From JADLHS01 sp020848635 (GTDB lineage: Bacteria > Verrucomicrobiota > Verrucomicrobiia > Limisphaerales > JADLHS01): a stretch of DNA of 64,000 nucleotides. The notes under the pieces were generated by a model. It saw nothing but the letters and a program-made list of their open reading frames with translations. It did not search any database and was not told the DNA's origin. Position 1 is the first letter of the stretch. The number at the start of each line of letters is the position of its first letter. Location: assembly GCA_037044975.1 (NCBI GenBank), contig JBAOIL010000021.1:186001-250000 (forward strand), in the 5' to 3' direction. A program made the position numbers and the translations under genes. Positions 9,210 through 18,454 of the stretch are shown here, one piece after another.

Positions 9210-10562
9210 ATGAACCTATTCACCACCATCGCCGTTGGCCTGAAGGAAGTTTGGGCCCACAAATTCCGCTCCCTGCTGACGATGCTCGGCATCATCCTGG
9301 GCGTGGCCAGCCTCGTCGGCATGGCAGCAATCATCAAAGGCATGGAAAACGGCATGCGCGAATCCATGGTCGCGATGGGCGGCGCCGACAAAGTGCTGCT
9401 CGACCAACAGGCCGTCCCGTCCGACCAGGAACATCTCGCCGATCAGGCTCCCGGTCGCACGATGCTGGATGTGCAGTCGTTAAAGCAGAGCGCCCCGTTG
9501 CTGCGGCTGGTCTCGCCGGAAATGGCCGTGAGCGGGGTGTTTCTGACCCGCGGGGAGAAGATGAGTTCGCCGTCGGAGTGCGTCGGCGTTTCGCCGGCCG
9601 TGCTGGAGATGAACCTGCACACCTTGGAGCACGGGCGGTTCTTCACCGATCTGGACGAGGAAAACGCCAACGCGGTTTGCGTGATCGGCACGGGGATTCG
9701 CAACGATCTGTTTGGTTCCCCGGAGCGCGTGGGGCGCGAAATCATTCCGCTGGGAGAGATCATCTACCTCAACAGCCAGCCCTTCACGATTGTGGGCATG
9801 TTCCAGCATTACGAAGGCGAACAGGAAAAGAAACAGCGCGAACAGGCCAGGAAGCGTGCGGCCGAACCGCAGGCGGGCCCCAGTCGGACACGCGGTTGGG
9901 GCCGCGGCAACTGGGCGTTTGCGCGCAAAAACCAAACGATCTACATGCCGCTCAATACCGCCTGGCTTCGTTTTCGAACCGCCGCGGACAAGGACGGCAT
10001 CCCGGACCCGCGCCTGTCGGATATTGATCTTAAGGTGACGGATCTGGCCGAGCTCGAACCGGCGCTCCAGCAAGCCCGGAACGTCCTCATGCTCACGCAC
10101 CGTGGCATCGAGGATTTCAACTTTCGGACGCAGGAGAATCAGTTGGAAACCATTGACCAGCAGATTCGCAATGCCCGCATGAGCGGCGGCATCATCGCCG
10201 CCATCAGCTTGCTGGTCGGGGGCATTGGGATCATGAACATCATGCTGGCCAGCATCAATGAACGCATCCGCGAGATCGGCATCTGCAAAGCGGTGGGGGC
10301 CACGGGCCTGGCCATCTTCACCCAGGTGCTGATCGAGAGTGTTGTGATCGCGTTGCTCGGAGCCGGCCTGGGGGTAATCGCTTCGTACGGGTTCGTGGAA
10401 GTGCTCTCCAAACTCTCGCCCAATGCCAACAACCCGGTCATCACTCCCGTGGCCATGGTGGTGGCAGTGGCGTTCAGCGCGGCCGTGGGCGTCATCGCCG
10501 GTTTGTTCCCCGCCGTCAAAGCGGCCAAACTCGACCCTATCCAAGCGTTGCGCTACGAGTGA
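9210..10562 (+). CDS. ABC transporter permease (MacB/FtsX type), second copy
   Basis: 450 residues, clearly paralogous to the preceding gene along its whole length: the N-terminus LKEVWAHKFRSLLTMLGIIL, the periplasmic EHGRFFTDLDEENANAVCVIG, and the end FPAVKAAKLDPIQALRYE all have counterparts. One ATPase serving two different permeases suggests a heterodimeric pump, with each permease supplying one half. The FtsX-type segment carries REIGICKAVGA in place of the usual REIGIRKAVGA. Confidence 0.92.
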   Translation: MNLFTTIAVGLKEVWAHKFRSLLTMLGIILGVASLVGMAAIIKGMENGMRESMVAMGGADKVLLDQQAVPSDQEHLADQAPGRTMLDVQSLKQSAPLLRLVSPEMAVSGVFLTRGEKMSSPSECVGVSPAVLEMNLHTLEHGRFFTDLDEENANAVCVIGTGIRNDLFGSPERVGREIIPLGEIIYLNSQPFTIVGMFQHYEGEQEKKQREQARKRAAEPQAGPSRTRGWGRGNWAFARKNQTIYMPLNTAWLRFRTAADKDGIPDPRLSDIDLKVTDLAELEPALQQARNVLMLTHRGIEDFNFRTQENQLETIDQQIRNARMSGGIIAAISLLVGGIGIMNIMLASINERIREIGICKAVGATGLAIFTQVLIESVVIALLGAGLGVIASYGFVEVLSKLSPNANNPVITPVAMVVAVAFSAAVGVIAGLFPAVKAAKLDPIQALRYE

Positions 10563-10676
10563 TCAAGACCCAAGGGCGGCACGATGACTGCAGATTGGGC
10601 AACGGGGTAATCAGTCTGGAGTTTATATGCATGCGGCAATGGGCATCGAGACTACTCAATTGCCGTCGAATCAGCG

Positions 10677-11333
10677 TCAGAGCGGTAATCCAAACCAACT
10701 GGCGATGACTCGCAACGAAGACAACGTCAACTGACTCAACCCGTCGCGGACGAAAGGAATCTGCAGCACCAGGATCACCGCGACGAAACCGAACCGCGCG
10801 AACTGGTAGTAGGTTTCGTAGCTCATCCCGATGAGATTGCGCAGCACATGTGAACCGTCCAGCGGGGGAATGGGGATCAGATTGAAGAAGCACAGGATCA
10901 AACTGATGTAGGCCGTCATCAGGCAGAAGCTGGTCATGGCGGGCACATGCGCGATCAAGCCCATCCGCGCCAGCCCGACCAGCACAACCGCAAGCAACAG
11001 ATTCATCCACGGCCCGGCCAGCGAGATCAGAATGTCGTCCACCTTCGGATTGCGGAGATTGCCCGGGTTCACCGGCACGGGTTTGGCCCAGCCAATCATG
11101 AACCGGCTCAATCCGGACCCGCTCATTGACAGGAAAATCATCATCAACGGCAACACCACGGTTCCAATCGGATCAATGTGAACCAGAGGATTCAGAGAGC
11201 AACGTCCCTGATCCTTGGCGGTATCGTCGCCGCACTTCGCGGCCATCCACGCATGCCCAAACTCATGGAACGTCAGCAGCACGATCAAGGCAAGAAACTG
11301 CGTCAACCCGTCAATCAGAATACTGGAATCCAT
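10677..11333 (-). CDS. Site-2 protease family (M50-like) membrane metalloprotease
   Basis: 218 residues from the ATG at 11333 (an upstream extension to 11516 is Arg/Pro-rich and unlikely). Residues 20-28 hold the zinc-binding HEFGH motif (residues 23-27, with catalytic Glu24), inside a TM segment; the second conserved motif, NLIPIPPLDGSHVL (about 151-164), supplies the third ligand Asp. Four to five TM helices are visible. Such proteases cut transmembrane regulators, for example anti-sigma factors, but this short, PDZ-free form is often a stand-alone protein of unknown target. It is convergent with the ABC operon upstream. Confidence 0.88.
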   Translation of the reverse strand: MDSSILIDGLTQFLALIVLLTFHEFGHAWMAAKCGDDTAKDQGRCSLNPLVHIDPIGTVVLPLMMIFLSMSGSGLSRFMIGWAKPVPVNPGNLRNPKVDDILISLAGPWMNLLLAVVLVGLARMGLIAHVPAMTSFCLMTAYISLILCFFNLIPIPPLDGSHVLRNLIGMSYETYYQFARFGFVAVILVLQIPFVRDGLSQLTLSSLRVIASWFGLPL

Positions 11334-11600
11334 GTGCACCGAAGGTACCGGCTGACGGCGGCGGAGTCGAGCGCGGAGGTATAACCAGGGTGCGAATGGC
11401 CGGCGGGTCGGGCGACCGACACTGACGAAATCACTGGGGTGACGCGTTTTTGCGTGACGTTCCGGTCTGGCGGGTGTCGAATCCGGGCCGGGCGGGTGCA
11501 AACGGCGGCCGCGCAACCAATAGCCGGCGCCGGAGTTTCATCCGCTGACCGGTGGGCCGCAAAATGAACATCCGGTCTGCCACAACAGTCCATTATCGGA

Positions 11601-13304
11601 ATGTTCCCATTGGCAAAAATGTTTGCCCGCCACGGGCGGTTTGCGGGGCTGTGCTTGCTGCTCGCGCTGAACGGCTGCACGGCCAACTATTATCGCAAGT
11701 CCGCGGATCAGGCGGCCTACGGCGCCATCAAGGGCAAGACGCCCCTCGTGCCGGACATGGACCCTCGCTTTACCATTGAACAGACCAACCAGTTGTCACT
11801 GGCCGGCCTGTCCACCGCCACGGACGCACCCCAGTTTCTTGGCGCCGACGGGGAACAGGAGGTCGGCGCGCACGTCGTGAATCTGGAGCAGGCGCTGGAT
11901 TTGGCCGTCAAACACAACCGCAGTTATCAGTCCCGCAAGGAGCAGCTCTATCTTTCCGGGCTTGCCCTCACGCTGGCCCGGCATCAGTTTGCGCCCCTCT
12001 TCTCGTCGTCGGCCGAAGTGGATTATGCGGTACAAAGGAGCGACAAAATTGACCAGCTCACTGGGCTGCCGTTGCTCAACGACAGTCTGGTGGAAGAAGC
12101 CAAGGTCACAGCGGGCGGGACGATTGGCGCGAGTTGGCTCCTTCGCGATGTGGGCCGGATCACCGCGGCGTTCACCGCCGATGCCATCCGTTTTGTCACC
12201 GGCGATCCGCGCCTCACCACCTCTTCCCAACTCAGCGCCACGTTTTTTCGTCCGCTGCTGCGGAACGCGGGGTTCAAAGCGGAGGCCGAAGCCCTGCTCA
12301 CGGCCGAGCATCAGCTGCTTTACGATCTGCGGGATTTCACCCGCTATCGCAAGGAATTCAGTGTGCAGATCGCCACCGCCTATTACGGCGCCTTGGGCCT
12401 CCGCGACGCGGCGAAGAATAACTTTCTCACCCTCAAGAGTTCCCGCAAAAATGCCGAACGCACCCGCGCCATGGTCCAGGAGGGGCGCATCACGACGGCG
12501 GACTTGGGCCGGCTCGAACAACAGGAACTTTCGGCCGAGAGCAGTTGGATCAACGCAGTGCGCAGCTACAAACAGGCCCTCGACACGTTTAAGATTCAAT
12601 TGGGGCTTTCCGTGGATGCGCAGATCGTGCTGAACGAGGACGATCTGCGGGCGTTGCAGATCCGGCATCCGGAAATCAGCGTGGACGATTCAATCCAGGT
12701 CGCACTGACGGCTCGGCTTGATTATTTGAACACCAAAGATCAATTCGACGATACCGTCCGTAAGTTGGATGTGACGGTCAATTTCCTGAAACCGAGCGTG
12801 GACCTCACTGCCAGCGTGAGTCCCTACAGCAATCCCAACCTCAATTTCAGTTTCCCGGATTTGCAACGCTACCGCTGGGACGCGGGCGTGAAGGTGGATC
12901 CCGGCTTTGACCGCCAGGCCGAACGGGATGCGTATCGCTCCGCGCTCATCGACCGCAACCGCGCCGCGCGGGCCATTATCCAGCAGGAGGACGAGATCAA
13001 GCTCGAGGTCCGAAACAGTTGGCGCACGCTGGACCAGGCCAAACGCAATTACGAGATCAGCGAGATCGGCGTGAAGCTCGCCGAACGGCGCGTCGAGGAG
13101 CAGAATCTTCGGGCCGATCTCGGCCGGGCCAATGCCCTGGATCAGGTGGATGCGCAAAATGCCTTGAACGAATCGCAAAACCAGCGCGTGCAGGCGTTGG
13201 TGACCCATACCATTGCCCGCCTGCAGTTCTGGAACAACATGGGCATTCTTTACATCAAGGAAAACGGCCAATGGGAGGATCCGAAACATGCCAAAGCTCA
13301 ATAA
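11601..13304 (+). CDS. TolC family outer-membrane efflux lipoprotein
   Basis: 567 residues. A signal peptide with lipobox LNGC (Cys26) starts the protein; the rest has two repeated TolC halves with helical coiled-coil segments (for example about 85-310 and 340-540) and the typical ending near GILYIKENGQW. It forms the outer-membrane channel of the export system completed by the adaptor (next gene, overlapping by 17 bases), ATPase and permease. It is the first gene of that operon. Confidence 0.88.
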   Translation: MFPLAKMFARHGRFAGLCLLLALNGCTANYYRKSADQAAYGAIKGKTPLVPDMDPRFTIEQTNQLSLAGLSTATDAPQFLGADGEQEVGAHVVNLEQALDLAVKHNRSYQSRKEQLYLSGLALTLARHQFAPLFSSSAEVDYAVQRSDKIDQLTGLPLLNDSLVEEAKVTAGGTIGASWLLRDVGRITAAFTADAIRFVTGDPRLTTSSQLSATFFRPLLRNAGFKAEAEALLTAEHQLLYDLRDFTRYRKEFSVQIATAYYGALGLRDAAKNNFLTLKSSRKNAERTRAMVQEGRITTADLGRLEQQELSAESSWINAVRSYKQALDTFKIQLGLSVDAQIVLNEDDLRALQIRHPEISVDDSIQVALTARLDYLNTKDQFDDTVRKLDVTVNFLKPSVDLTASVSPYSNPNLNFSFPDLQRYRWDAGVKVDPGFDRQAERDAYRSALIDRNRAARAIIQQEDEIKLEVRNSWRTLDQAKRNYEISEIGVKLAERRVEEQNLRADLGRANALDQVDAQNALNESQNQRVQALVTHTIARLQFWNNMGILYIKENGQWEDPKHAKAQ

Positions 13305-15231
13305 CACGATAAATTTCGTCCGCCGCCAGCCGCGCTGGCGCTGGGTGGTGGCGGTGCTGGTGGTGGCCGGCTTCGGCGGGTGGTGGTGGAAGAGCGGCGG
13401 CAAATCCGCCACCACCACGCTCACGTTCGCCGCCCGGCGCGGCCCGCTGGAGATCACGGTGCTCGAAGGGGGTAGCCTGCAGGCGCTCGAATCCCAGGAA
13501 ATCAAATGCGAAGTCCGCGTCGGTTATCAGGGCACGAAGATTCTCCGGATCGTCGAGGAAGGCTATCTCGTGACCGAGGAGGATGTGCGAACCAACAAGG
13601 TGCTGTGCGAACTCGATTCCTCCGAGCTGCAAAAGCAGATCGTGCAAGAGGAGATCCAGTATCAATCTGCCCTGGCGAGTCTCACCGACGCCGAGCAGAA
13701 CTACGAAATCCAGTTGGGTCAGAACGAGAGCGACATCAAGGCTGCGGAACAGAAGACCCGCTTCGCGCGCATGGACTTCGACAAGTTCCTCGGCGACACG
13801 GTCACGCCGAAGATCGTCGCAGAGATCGGCCTGGACCTGCTCATCGCCGCTGCCAGTACCAACAACGTTGAGGAAACGAGCCATGCCGGCGAAGTCTCCG
13901 CCGAAAATACGAAGCCGCCGGCCGTACCGCCGGGTAAGATTCAGCCTCCCCCTGGGGCGGCGGTCATACCGCCAACCCTGGTGGGCCGAGTCGCCACGCC
14001 ACCCACCGCACCGGCCCAACCGCCCGCCGCACAAGTTGGGGCCAAGGCCGGCGACACCCCAACGCCCGACCCGCTGCCCCGGGTCACGGTTGATTTTTCG
14101 AAGTACGCGAATACGGAGGTGCTGGGCGACGGCGAAGCGAAACAGAAGTTGCGCAAATTCGAAGATGACTGGCAGGTGACGAAAAAGGAATTGGAACAAG
14201 CCAAGACCCAGCTGGATGGGACGAGCCGCCTGTTTGAAAAAGGGTTCGTGCCCCGCACTGAACTGGTGCGCGATGAAATCGCCCATGAGAGCAGCCGGCT
14301 GAAAGTCCAGACCGCCGAAACCGCGCGGGAGTTGTTCCTGAAATATGAATTTCCAAAAACTGCCGAGGAGTGGCTGTCCAAGTTCGCCGACGCCGTGCGC
14401 GAACAGGACAAGGCCCGCCGCGTGGCCATCTCGAAGCTGGCCCAGGCCCGCGCCCGGTTGAACTCCGCCAAGGGCCAGTATGATGTGCAATTCCGGCAGC
14501 GCCAGGATCTCAAAGAACAACTCGGCAAATGCACCTTGTTGGCCAAGAAAACCGGGCTGGTCGTTTATGGCAGCGGCCGCGGGGACCAGATGTATTACGG
14601 GGGTGAAGAACAAGTCCGCGAAGGCGCCTCCGTCCGCGAACGCCAGGCGATCATCACGATTCCGGACATGACCCGCATGTCGGTGAACGTGAAGATCCAC
14701 GAAAGTTACATCAAGAAAGTGAAGAAGGGTTTGAAGGCACGCATCACCGTGGATGCGTTCCCGGACGAGACGCTCACCGGGGAAATCAGCAAGGTGGGGG
14801 TGCTGCCGGATTCGCAGAACCGCTGGATGAGTCCCGACCTCAAGGTGTATCTCACCACAATCACAATTGACGGCACGCACGACTGGGTGAAACCCGGGAT
14901 GAGCGCCAAGGTTGAAATCATGGTCAACAAACTGGAGGACGTTGTTTACATCCCGGTCCAGGCCGTGTCGCCGGACAATGGCAAACAGATTTGCTACGTG
15001 GCCGGCAGCTTCAAACCGGAGCGGCGGGAGGTGGAGATCGGGGAATTTACCGATGAATTTATCCAGGTGAAGAGTGGCGTGAAAGAAGGCGAGCGGGTGC
15101 TCCTGCGGCTGCCGGACGGGGTCGAAGCCAATCGCAACGGCAAGGAAACCAAACCTGCGGGAAAACCAAACGAGAAGCCGGCGGCCCCCGTCCCCCCCGC
15201 CGCGGTCCCGGCGCAGGCCGCCAAAACCTGA
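13288..15231 (+). CDS. HlyD-type periplasmic adaptor with Pro-rich insert
   Basis: 647 residues. The N-terminus has a TM anchor (about residues 20-33) and a lipoyl domain; long coiled coils lie around 120-160 and 290-420; the C-terminal half is the barrel and membrane-proximal region. The start at 13288 overlaps the TolC gene by 17 bases and is the first ATG in frame giving a sensible N-terminus. Compared with ordinary HlyD/MacA adaptors (350-450 residues) it is long: an approximately 70-residue Pro/Ala/Gly-rich segment around residues 207-275 (13.90-14.09 kb) splits the helical hairpin. Partner ATPase follows directly. Confidence 0.87.
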   Translation: MPKLNNTINFVRRQPRWRWVVAVLVVAGFGGWWWKSGGKSATTTLTFAARRGPLEITVLEGGSLQALESQEIKCEVRVGYQGTKILRIVEEGYLVTEEDVRTNKVLCELDSSELQKQIVQEEIQYQSALASLTDAEQNYEIQLGQNESDIKAAEQKTRFARMDFDKFLGDTVTPKIVAEIGLDLLIAAASTNNVEETSHAGEVSAENTKPPAVPPGKIQPPPGAAVIPPTLVGRVATPPTAPAQPPAAQVGAKAGDTPTPDPLPRVTVDFSKYANTEVLGDGEAKQKLRKFEDDWQVTKKELEQAKTQLDGTSRLFEKGFVPRTELVRDEIAHESSRLKVQTAETARELFLKYEFPKTAEEWLSKFADAVREQDKARRVAISKLAQARARLNSAKGQYDVQFRQRQDLKEQLGKCTLLAKKTGLVVYGSGRGDQMYYGGEEQVREGASVRERQAIITIPDMTRMSVNVKIHESYIKKVKKGLKARITVDAFPDETLTGEISKVGVLPDSQNRWMSPDLKVYLTTITIDGTHDWVKPGMSAKVEIMVNKLEDVVYIPVQAVSPDNGKQICYVAGSFKPERREVEIGEFTDEFIQVKSGVKEGERVLLRLPDGVEANRNGKETKPAGKPNEKPAAPVPPAAVPAQAAKT

Positions 15232-15251
15232 TGCGGCATTCGCCCCAAACC

Positions 15252-17285
15252 ATGCCTGCACCGATTGTTCAGTTTGAGAATGTCCGCAAGACCTACCGGA
15301 TGGGACTGGTGACGGTCGAAGCCTTGCGCGGTGTCACCTTTGAAATTCAGGCGGGCGATTACATCAGCATCATGGGCCCGTCTGGCTGCGGCAAATCCAC
15401 CCTGCTCAATCTGCTGGGTTGCCTCGACCGCCCGACCTCCGGCCATTACCGGCTCGGCGGTGAGGATGTTTCGCAGATGAACGACGATGCCCTCTCCGCC
15501 GTGCGCGGGGCCCGGCTGGGGTTTGTCTTTCAATCCTACAATCTCATCCAGCAACTCACCGTGGTGGAGAACATCGAGATCCCGCTGTACTATCAGGACC
15601 GGCCGGAGCAACAGAGCCGTGCCCTGGCCCGCCGCATGGCCGCGCGCGTGGGGCTGGAAGCCCGGCTCGAACATAAACCCTTCGAACTTTCCGGTGGCCA
15701 ACAACAACGCGTCGCCATCGCCCGCGCCCTGGTCAACGAACCCCTCGTAATCCTCGCCGACGAACCGACCGGCAACCTGGACTCCACCTCCGGCACCGAA
15801 GTGATGCGACTTTTCGACGAGCTGCACGAACAAGGCAAAACACTCATCCTTGTCACCCACGACCCGGGCGTGGGTCAACGCGCCCACCGCACCATCCGCC
15901 TCCGCGACGGCGAAATTGAAAGCGATGTCCGAAGCGTAATTCCATCCAATCGCTGGGCGACGCCTGTTCGCGGCCTCTCGTTCGTGCGGCTCAAACGCGC
16001 GGTGCGCCTCGGGGTCCAGCAGCCTCTGGCTGCATCGCCTGCGGTCTTTGCTGACGATGCTGGGCATCGTCTTCGGCGTCTGCTCGGTCATCGCCATGCT
16101 CGCGATCGGCGAAGGCGCGAGCTTCGAGGCCCAGGAGCAAATCAAGAACCTCGGCAGTCAAAATATCATCCTGCGGAGCGTCAAGCCGCCCGAGGAACAA
16201 AAAGCGTCCGACAAGGGGCAGCCAGAGCTATGTGCTGCAATACGGCATCACCTACACCGACATCAAACGCATCCGCGCCACGATCCCCGGCGTCACGGTC
16301 GTGCGTGCCCGCGCGCAACATCCGCGACTACGTCTGGAACATCAGCCGTCGCGTGGATTGCGAGATCATTCGGCACCGTGCCGTGGTATCCCGAGATGCG
16401 GAACCATCGCGTGGCCGAGGGCCGGTTTTTCACGGACAACGACATGGACCAGCGGAAGAGCGTTTGCGTGCTGGGCGCGGAAATCGCCCCGGTATTGTTC
16501 CCCATCGAATCGCCGCTCGGCAAGCATGTACGAGTCGGCGGGAATTACTATCAGGTCATTGGCATCATGGAGCCCCGCACGGTGGTGGCGGCCAAGGACC
16601 CCGCGCCGAGGCCAACAAGTCGGCCTTGCCGCGAATGTATATCCCCCTCGAAACGGCCCGGCTCCGTTACGGTGAGGTGCTGATGCGCCGCCGCCAGGGT
16701 TCATTTGAAGCCGAGCGCGTGCAGCTGCATGAGGTCACGATCAAGGTGGCGGCTCTGGAAAACGTGATTGGCGTGGCCGAAGCCATCAAGGAGGTGCTGG
16801 AGCGGAACCACAAGAAGAAAGATTATGATGATCGACATCCCGCTCGAAATGCTCCGCCAGGCCGAGCGCACCAAGCAGATTTTCAACATTGTTCTCGGCT
16901 CCATCGCGGCCATTTCGTTGCTCGTCGGCGGCATCGGGATCATGAACATCATGCTGGCCAGCGTGACCGAGCGGACGCGGGAAATCGGCATCCGCCGCGC
17001 GCTGGGCGCCCGGCGGCGCGACATCATCGTCCAGTTCCTCGTCGAAACCGTCATCTTGTCCGGGGCCGGCGGCGCGCTCGGGGTGTTGCTCGGCGTCATT
17101 ATTCCATTTGTCGTCAGCTATGCGGCCGGGATGAAAACCATCATCACGTTTTGGTCGCCGGTGCTGGCCTTCGGCATTTCCGCGCTCGTCGGCGTCGTGT
17201 TCGGCATCTACCCCGCCATCCGCGCGGCCCAGATGGATCCCGTGGAAGCCTTGCGACACGAGTGACGGTGTCTCCTTGGTTTTAA
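15252..17285 (+). CDS. MacB-like ABC transporter ATP-binding protein, running into permease sequence out of frame
   Basis: The first about 225 residues are a complete ATPase: Walker A GPSGCGKST, Q-loop FQSYNLIQQL, signature LSGGQQQRVAIARAL, Walker B ILADEPTGNLDS, switch His VTHDPG. The start at 15252 is 7 codons after an alternative ATG/GTG context at 15231; the family N-terminus (VQFENVRKTYRMG) fits 15252. In this frame no stop occurs until 17285, but after about 15.95 kb the reading no longer matches a protein: the permease sequence lies in other frames (see next entry). The gene either ends near 15.95 kb or was a fused MacB. The ATPase is firm; the junction is uncertain. Confidence 0.8.
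   Translation: MPAPIVQFENVRKTYRMGLVTVEALRGVTFEIQAGDYISIMGPSGCGKSTLLNLLGCLDRPTSGHYRLGGEDVSQMNDDALSAVRGARLGFVFQSYNLIQQLTVVENIEIPLYYQDRPEQQSRALARRMAARVGLEARLEHKPFELSGGQQQRVAIARALVNEPLVILADEPTGNLDSTSGTEVMRLFDELHEQGKTLILVTHDPGVGQRAHRTIRLRDGEIESDVRSVIPSNRWATPVRGLSFVRLKRAVRLGVQQPLAASPAVFADDAGHRLRRLLGHRHARDRRRRELRGPGANQEPRQSKYHPAERQAARGTKSVRQGAARAMCCNTASPTPTSNASAPRSPASRSCVPARNIRDYVWNISRRVDCEIIRHRAVVSRDAEPSRGRGPVFHGQRHGPAEERLRAGRGNRPGIVPHRIAARQACTSRRELLSGHWHHGAPHGGGGQGPRAEANKSALPRMYIPLETARLRYGEVLMRRRQGSFEAERVQLHEVTIKVAALENVIGVAEAIKEVLERNHKKKDYDDRHPARNAPPGRAHQADFQHCSRLHRGHFVARRRHRDHEHHAGQRDRADAGNRHPPRAGRPAARHHRPVPRRNRHLVRGRRRARGVARRHYSICRQLCGRDENHHHVLVAGAGLRHFRARRRRVRHLPRHPRGPDGSRGSLATRVTVSPWF
15981..17265 (+). 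pseudogene. MacB-type permease broken by about six frameshifts
   Basis: The permease of the second export system is readable only by changing frame repeatedly: about 16018 (SSLWLHRLRSLLTMLGIVFG), 16205-16225 (YGITYTDIKRIRATIPG), about 16305 (IRDYVWNISRRVDCEI), about 16370 (GTVPWYPEMRNHRVAEGRFF), about 16605 (MYIPLETARLRYGEVLMRRR), and about 16830 (IDIPLEMLRQAERTKQIFNI to the end MDPVEALRHE). Together these cover a full MacB-type permease, N-terminal TM, periplasmic domain and three C-terminal TMs. So much conserved sequence with only small indels suggests base errors in the assembly; true decay is the alternative. Confidence 0.85.
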
Positions 17286-17365
17286 TCTTGATCGCAATCT
17301 TGTTCTTACTCTCTCAGCTTTCCTCTGAAGATTAAGATTACGAGTAAGATTCGGATTAAGAAACG
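17281..17365. repeat. AAGATT/AATCTT repeat cluster
   Basis: An AT-rich island between the permease and deoC. It holds two AATCTT units on the left and three AAGATT units on the right, forming an imperfect inverted repeat of about 35 bases per arm. It may act as terminator of the export operon or be an intergenic repeat. Confidence 0.5.
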
Positions 17366-17430
17366 AAGGGTAACCCCGCCTTAAACCGCATTGACTCCGC
17401 CCCGCCCCACCCGCAGATTTTGGCTCGAGT

Positions 17431-18366
17431 ATGAAAGCGCTTGTCGCACCCGCCGGATTCCGCCGCTCGGCCACCTCCAACTTTTCCGCGCCCACCGTGG
17501 ACCAGATCATGGTCGAGGAACGCGCCGCGTCGTTCACCAAGCGCAGCCTCAAGGCCGGCGCCAAGCTCGCCGGCCTCAAAATGACCGTGAGCATGTGCGA
17601 CCTCACCACGCTCGAAGGCAAGGATACGCCGGGCAAAATCGAGTATCTGTGTCGCAAGGCGCTCCGGCCCATCGCAGCCAAGTACGACGTGCCGGCCTGC
17701 GCCGCCGTATGTGTTTACCCGAACATGGTGAAGTCCGCGCGGAAGTTCCTAGGCAACCCTTCACCGGTGCAGGTCGCCGCCGTTGCCACCGGTTTTCCCA
17801 GCGGACAATTCCCCTTGCCCACCAAACTCAGTGAAGTCCGCCGCGCCGTGGCCGATGGCGCGGATGAAATTGACATGGTCATCAACCGCGGCGCCTTCCT
17901 TGCCGGTGACCATGCCAAAGTTTTCGACGAAATCGCCGCCACAAAGGCAGCCTGCGGCCCGGCGCATTTGAAGGTGATTCTTGAAACCGGCGAACTCGTC
18001 ACCTACGACAACGTACGGCTCGCCAGCGAAATCGCCATGCAGGCCGGCGGCGATTTCATCAAGACCAGCACCGGCAAGGTAACGCCCGCCGCCACCCTGC
18101 CCGTCACGCTCGTGATGCTGGAAGCCATCCGCGACTATTTCTTCACCACCGGCATCCGCATCGGCATGAAGCCCGCCGGGGGCATCCGCACCTCGAAGCA
18201 GGCGCTCGCCTACCTCGTGATGGTCAAGGAAACCCTCGGCGACGACTGGCTCACGCCGGAACTCTTCCGCTTCGGCGCGAGCACCCTCGTCAACGACGTG
18301 CTCATGCAAATCGTCAAACAGGCGGATGGCAATTACCAATGCGCGGATTACTTCTCGCTGCCTTGA
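17431..18366 (+). CDS. deoC: Deoxyribose-phosphate aldolase
   Basis: 311 residues with the DeoC signature: the Schiff-base lysine in FIKTSTGK (Lys211), the helper lysine in HLKVILET (Lys181), and DMVINRGAFLAG. It cleaves 2-deoxyribose-5-phosphate to glyceraldehyde-3-phosphate and acetaldehyde in nucleoside breakdown. It is longer than E. coli DeoC (259) because of an N-terminal segment and a C-terminal extension, as in the class with about 310-330 residues. No other nucleoside-catabolic gene is near; the gene stands alone after the AT-rich repeat. Confidence 0.93.
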   Translation: MKALVAPAGFRRSATSNFSAPTVDQIMVEERAASFTKRSLKAGAKLAGLKMTVSMCDLTTLEGKDTPGKIEYLCRKALRPIAAKYDVPACAAVCVYPNMVKSARKFLGNPSPVQVAAVATGFPSGQFPLPTKLSEVRRAVADGADEIDMVINRGAFLAGDHAKVFDEIAATKAACGPAHLKVILETGELVTYDNVRLASEIAMQAGGDFIKTSTGKVTPAATLPVTLVMLEAIRDYFFTTGIRIGMKPAGGIRTSKQALAYLVMVKETLGDDWLTPELFRFGASTLVNDVLMQIVKQADGNYQCADYFSLP

Positions 18367-18454
18367 ATCCCTTCTCCACTTCGAACCGGGTGCCGTCTCG
18401 AATTCAACACGACGACGCCAAAACGCTAGGCGCCGGGCAAAGCCGCCGGCATCT

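Noticed and set aside
13255..15261. Long minus-strand open frame (668 codons) opposite the HlyD adaptor
   Set aside because: It is the shadow of a GC-rich gene; the plus strand has a clear family match, the minus translation has none and is His/Gly/Leu-rich.
16018..16830. Programmed ribosomal frameshifting in the permease
   Set aside because: Six shifts in both directions without slippery heptamers in a consistent position; sequencing error or decay is simpler.
15231..17285. A genuine 684-residue ABC protein in one frame
   Set aside because: After about residue 235 the translation is Arg/His/Pro-rich nonsense while the permease motifs lie in the other frames.
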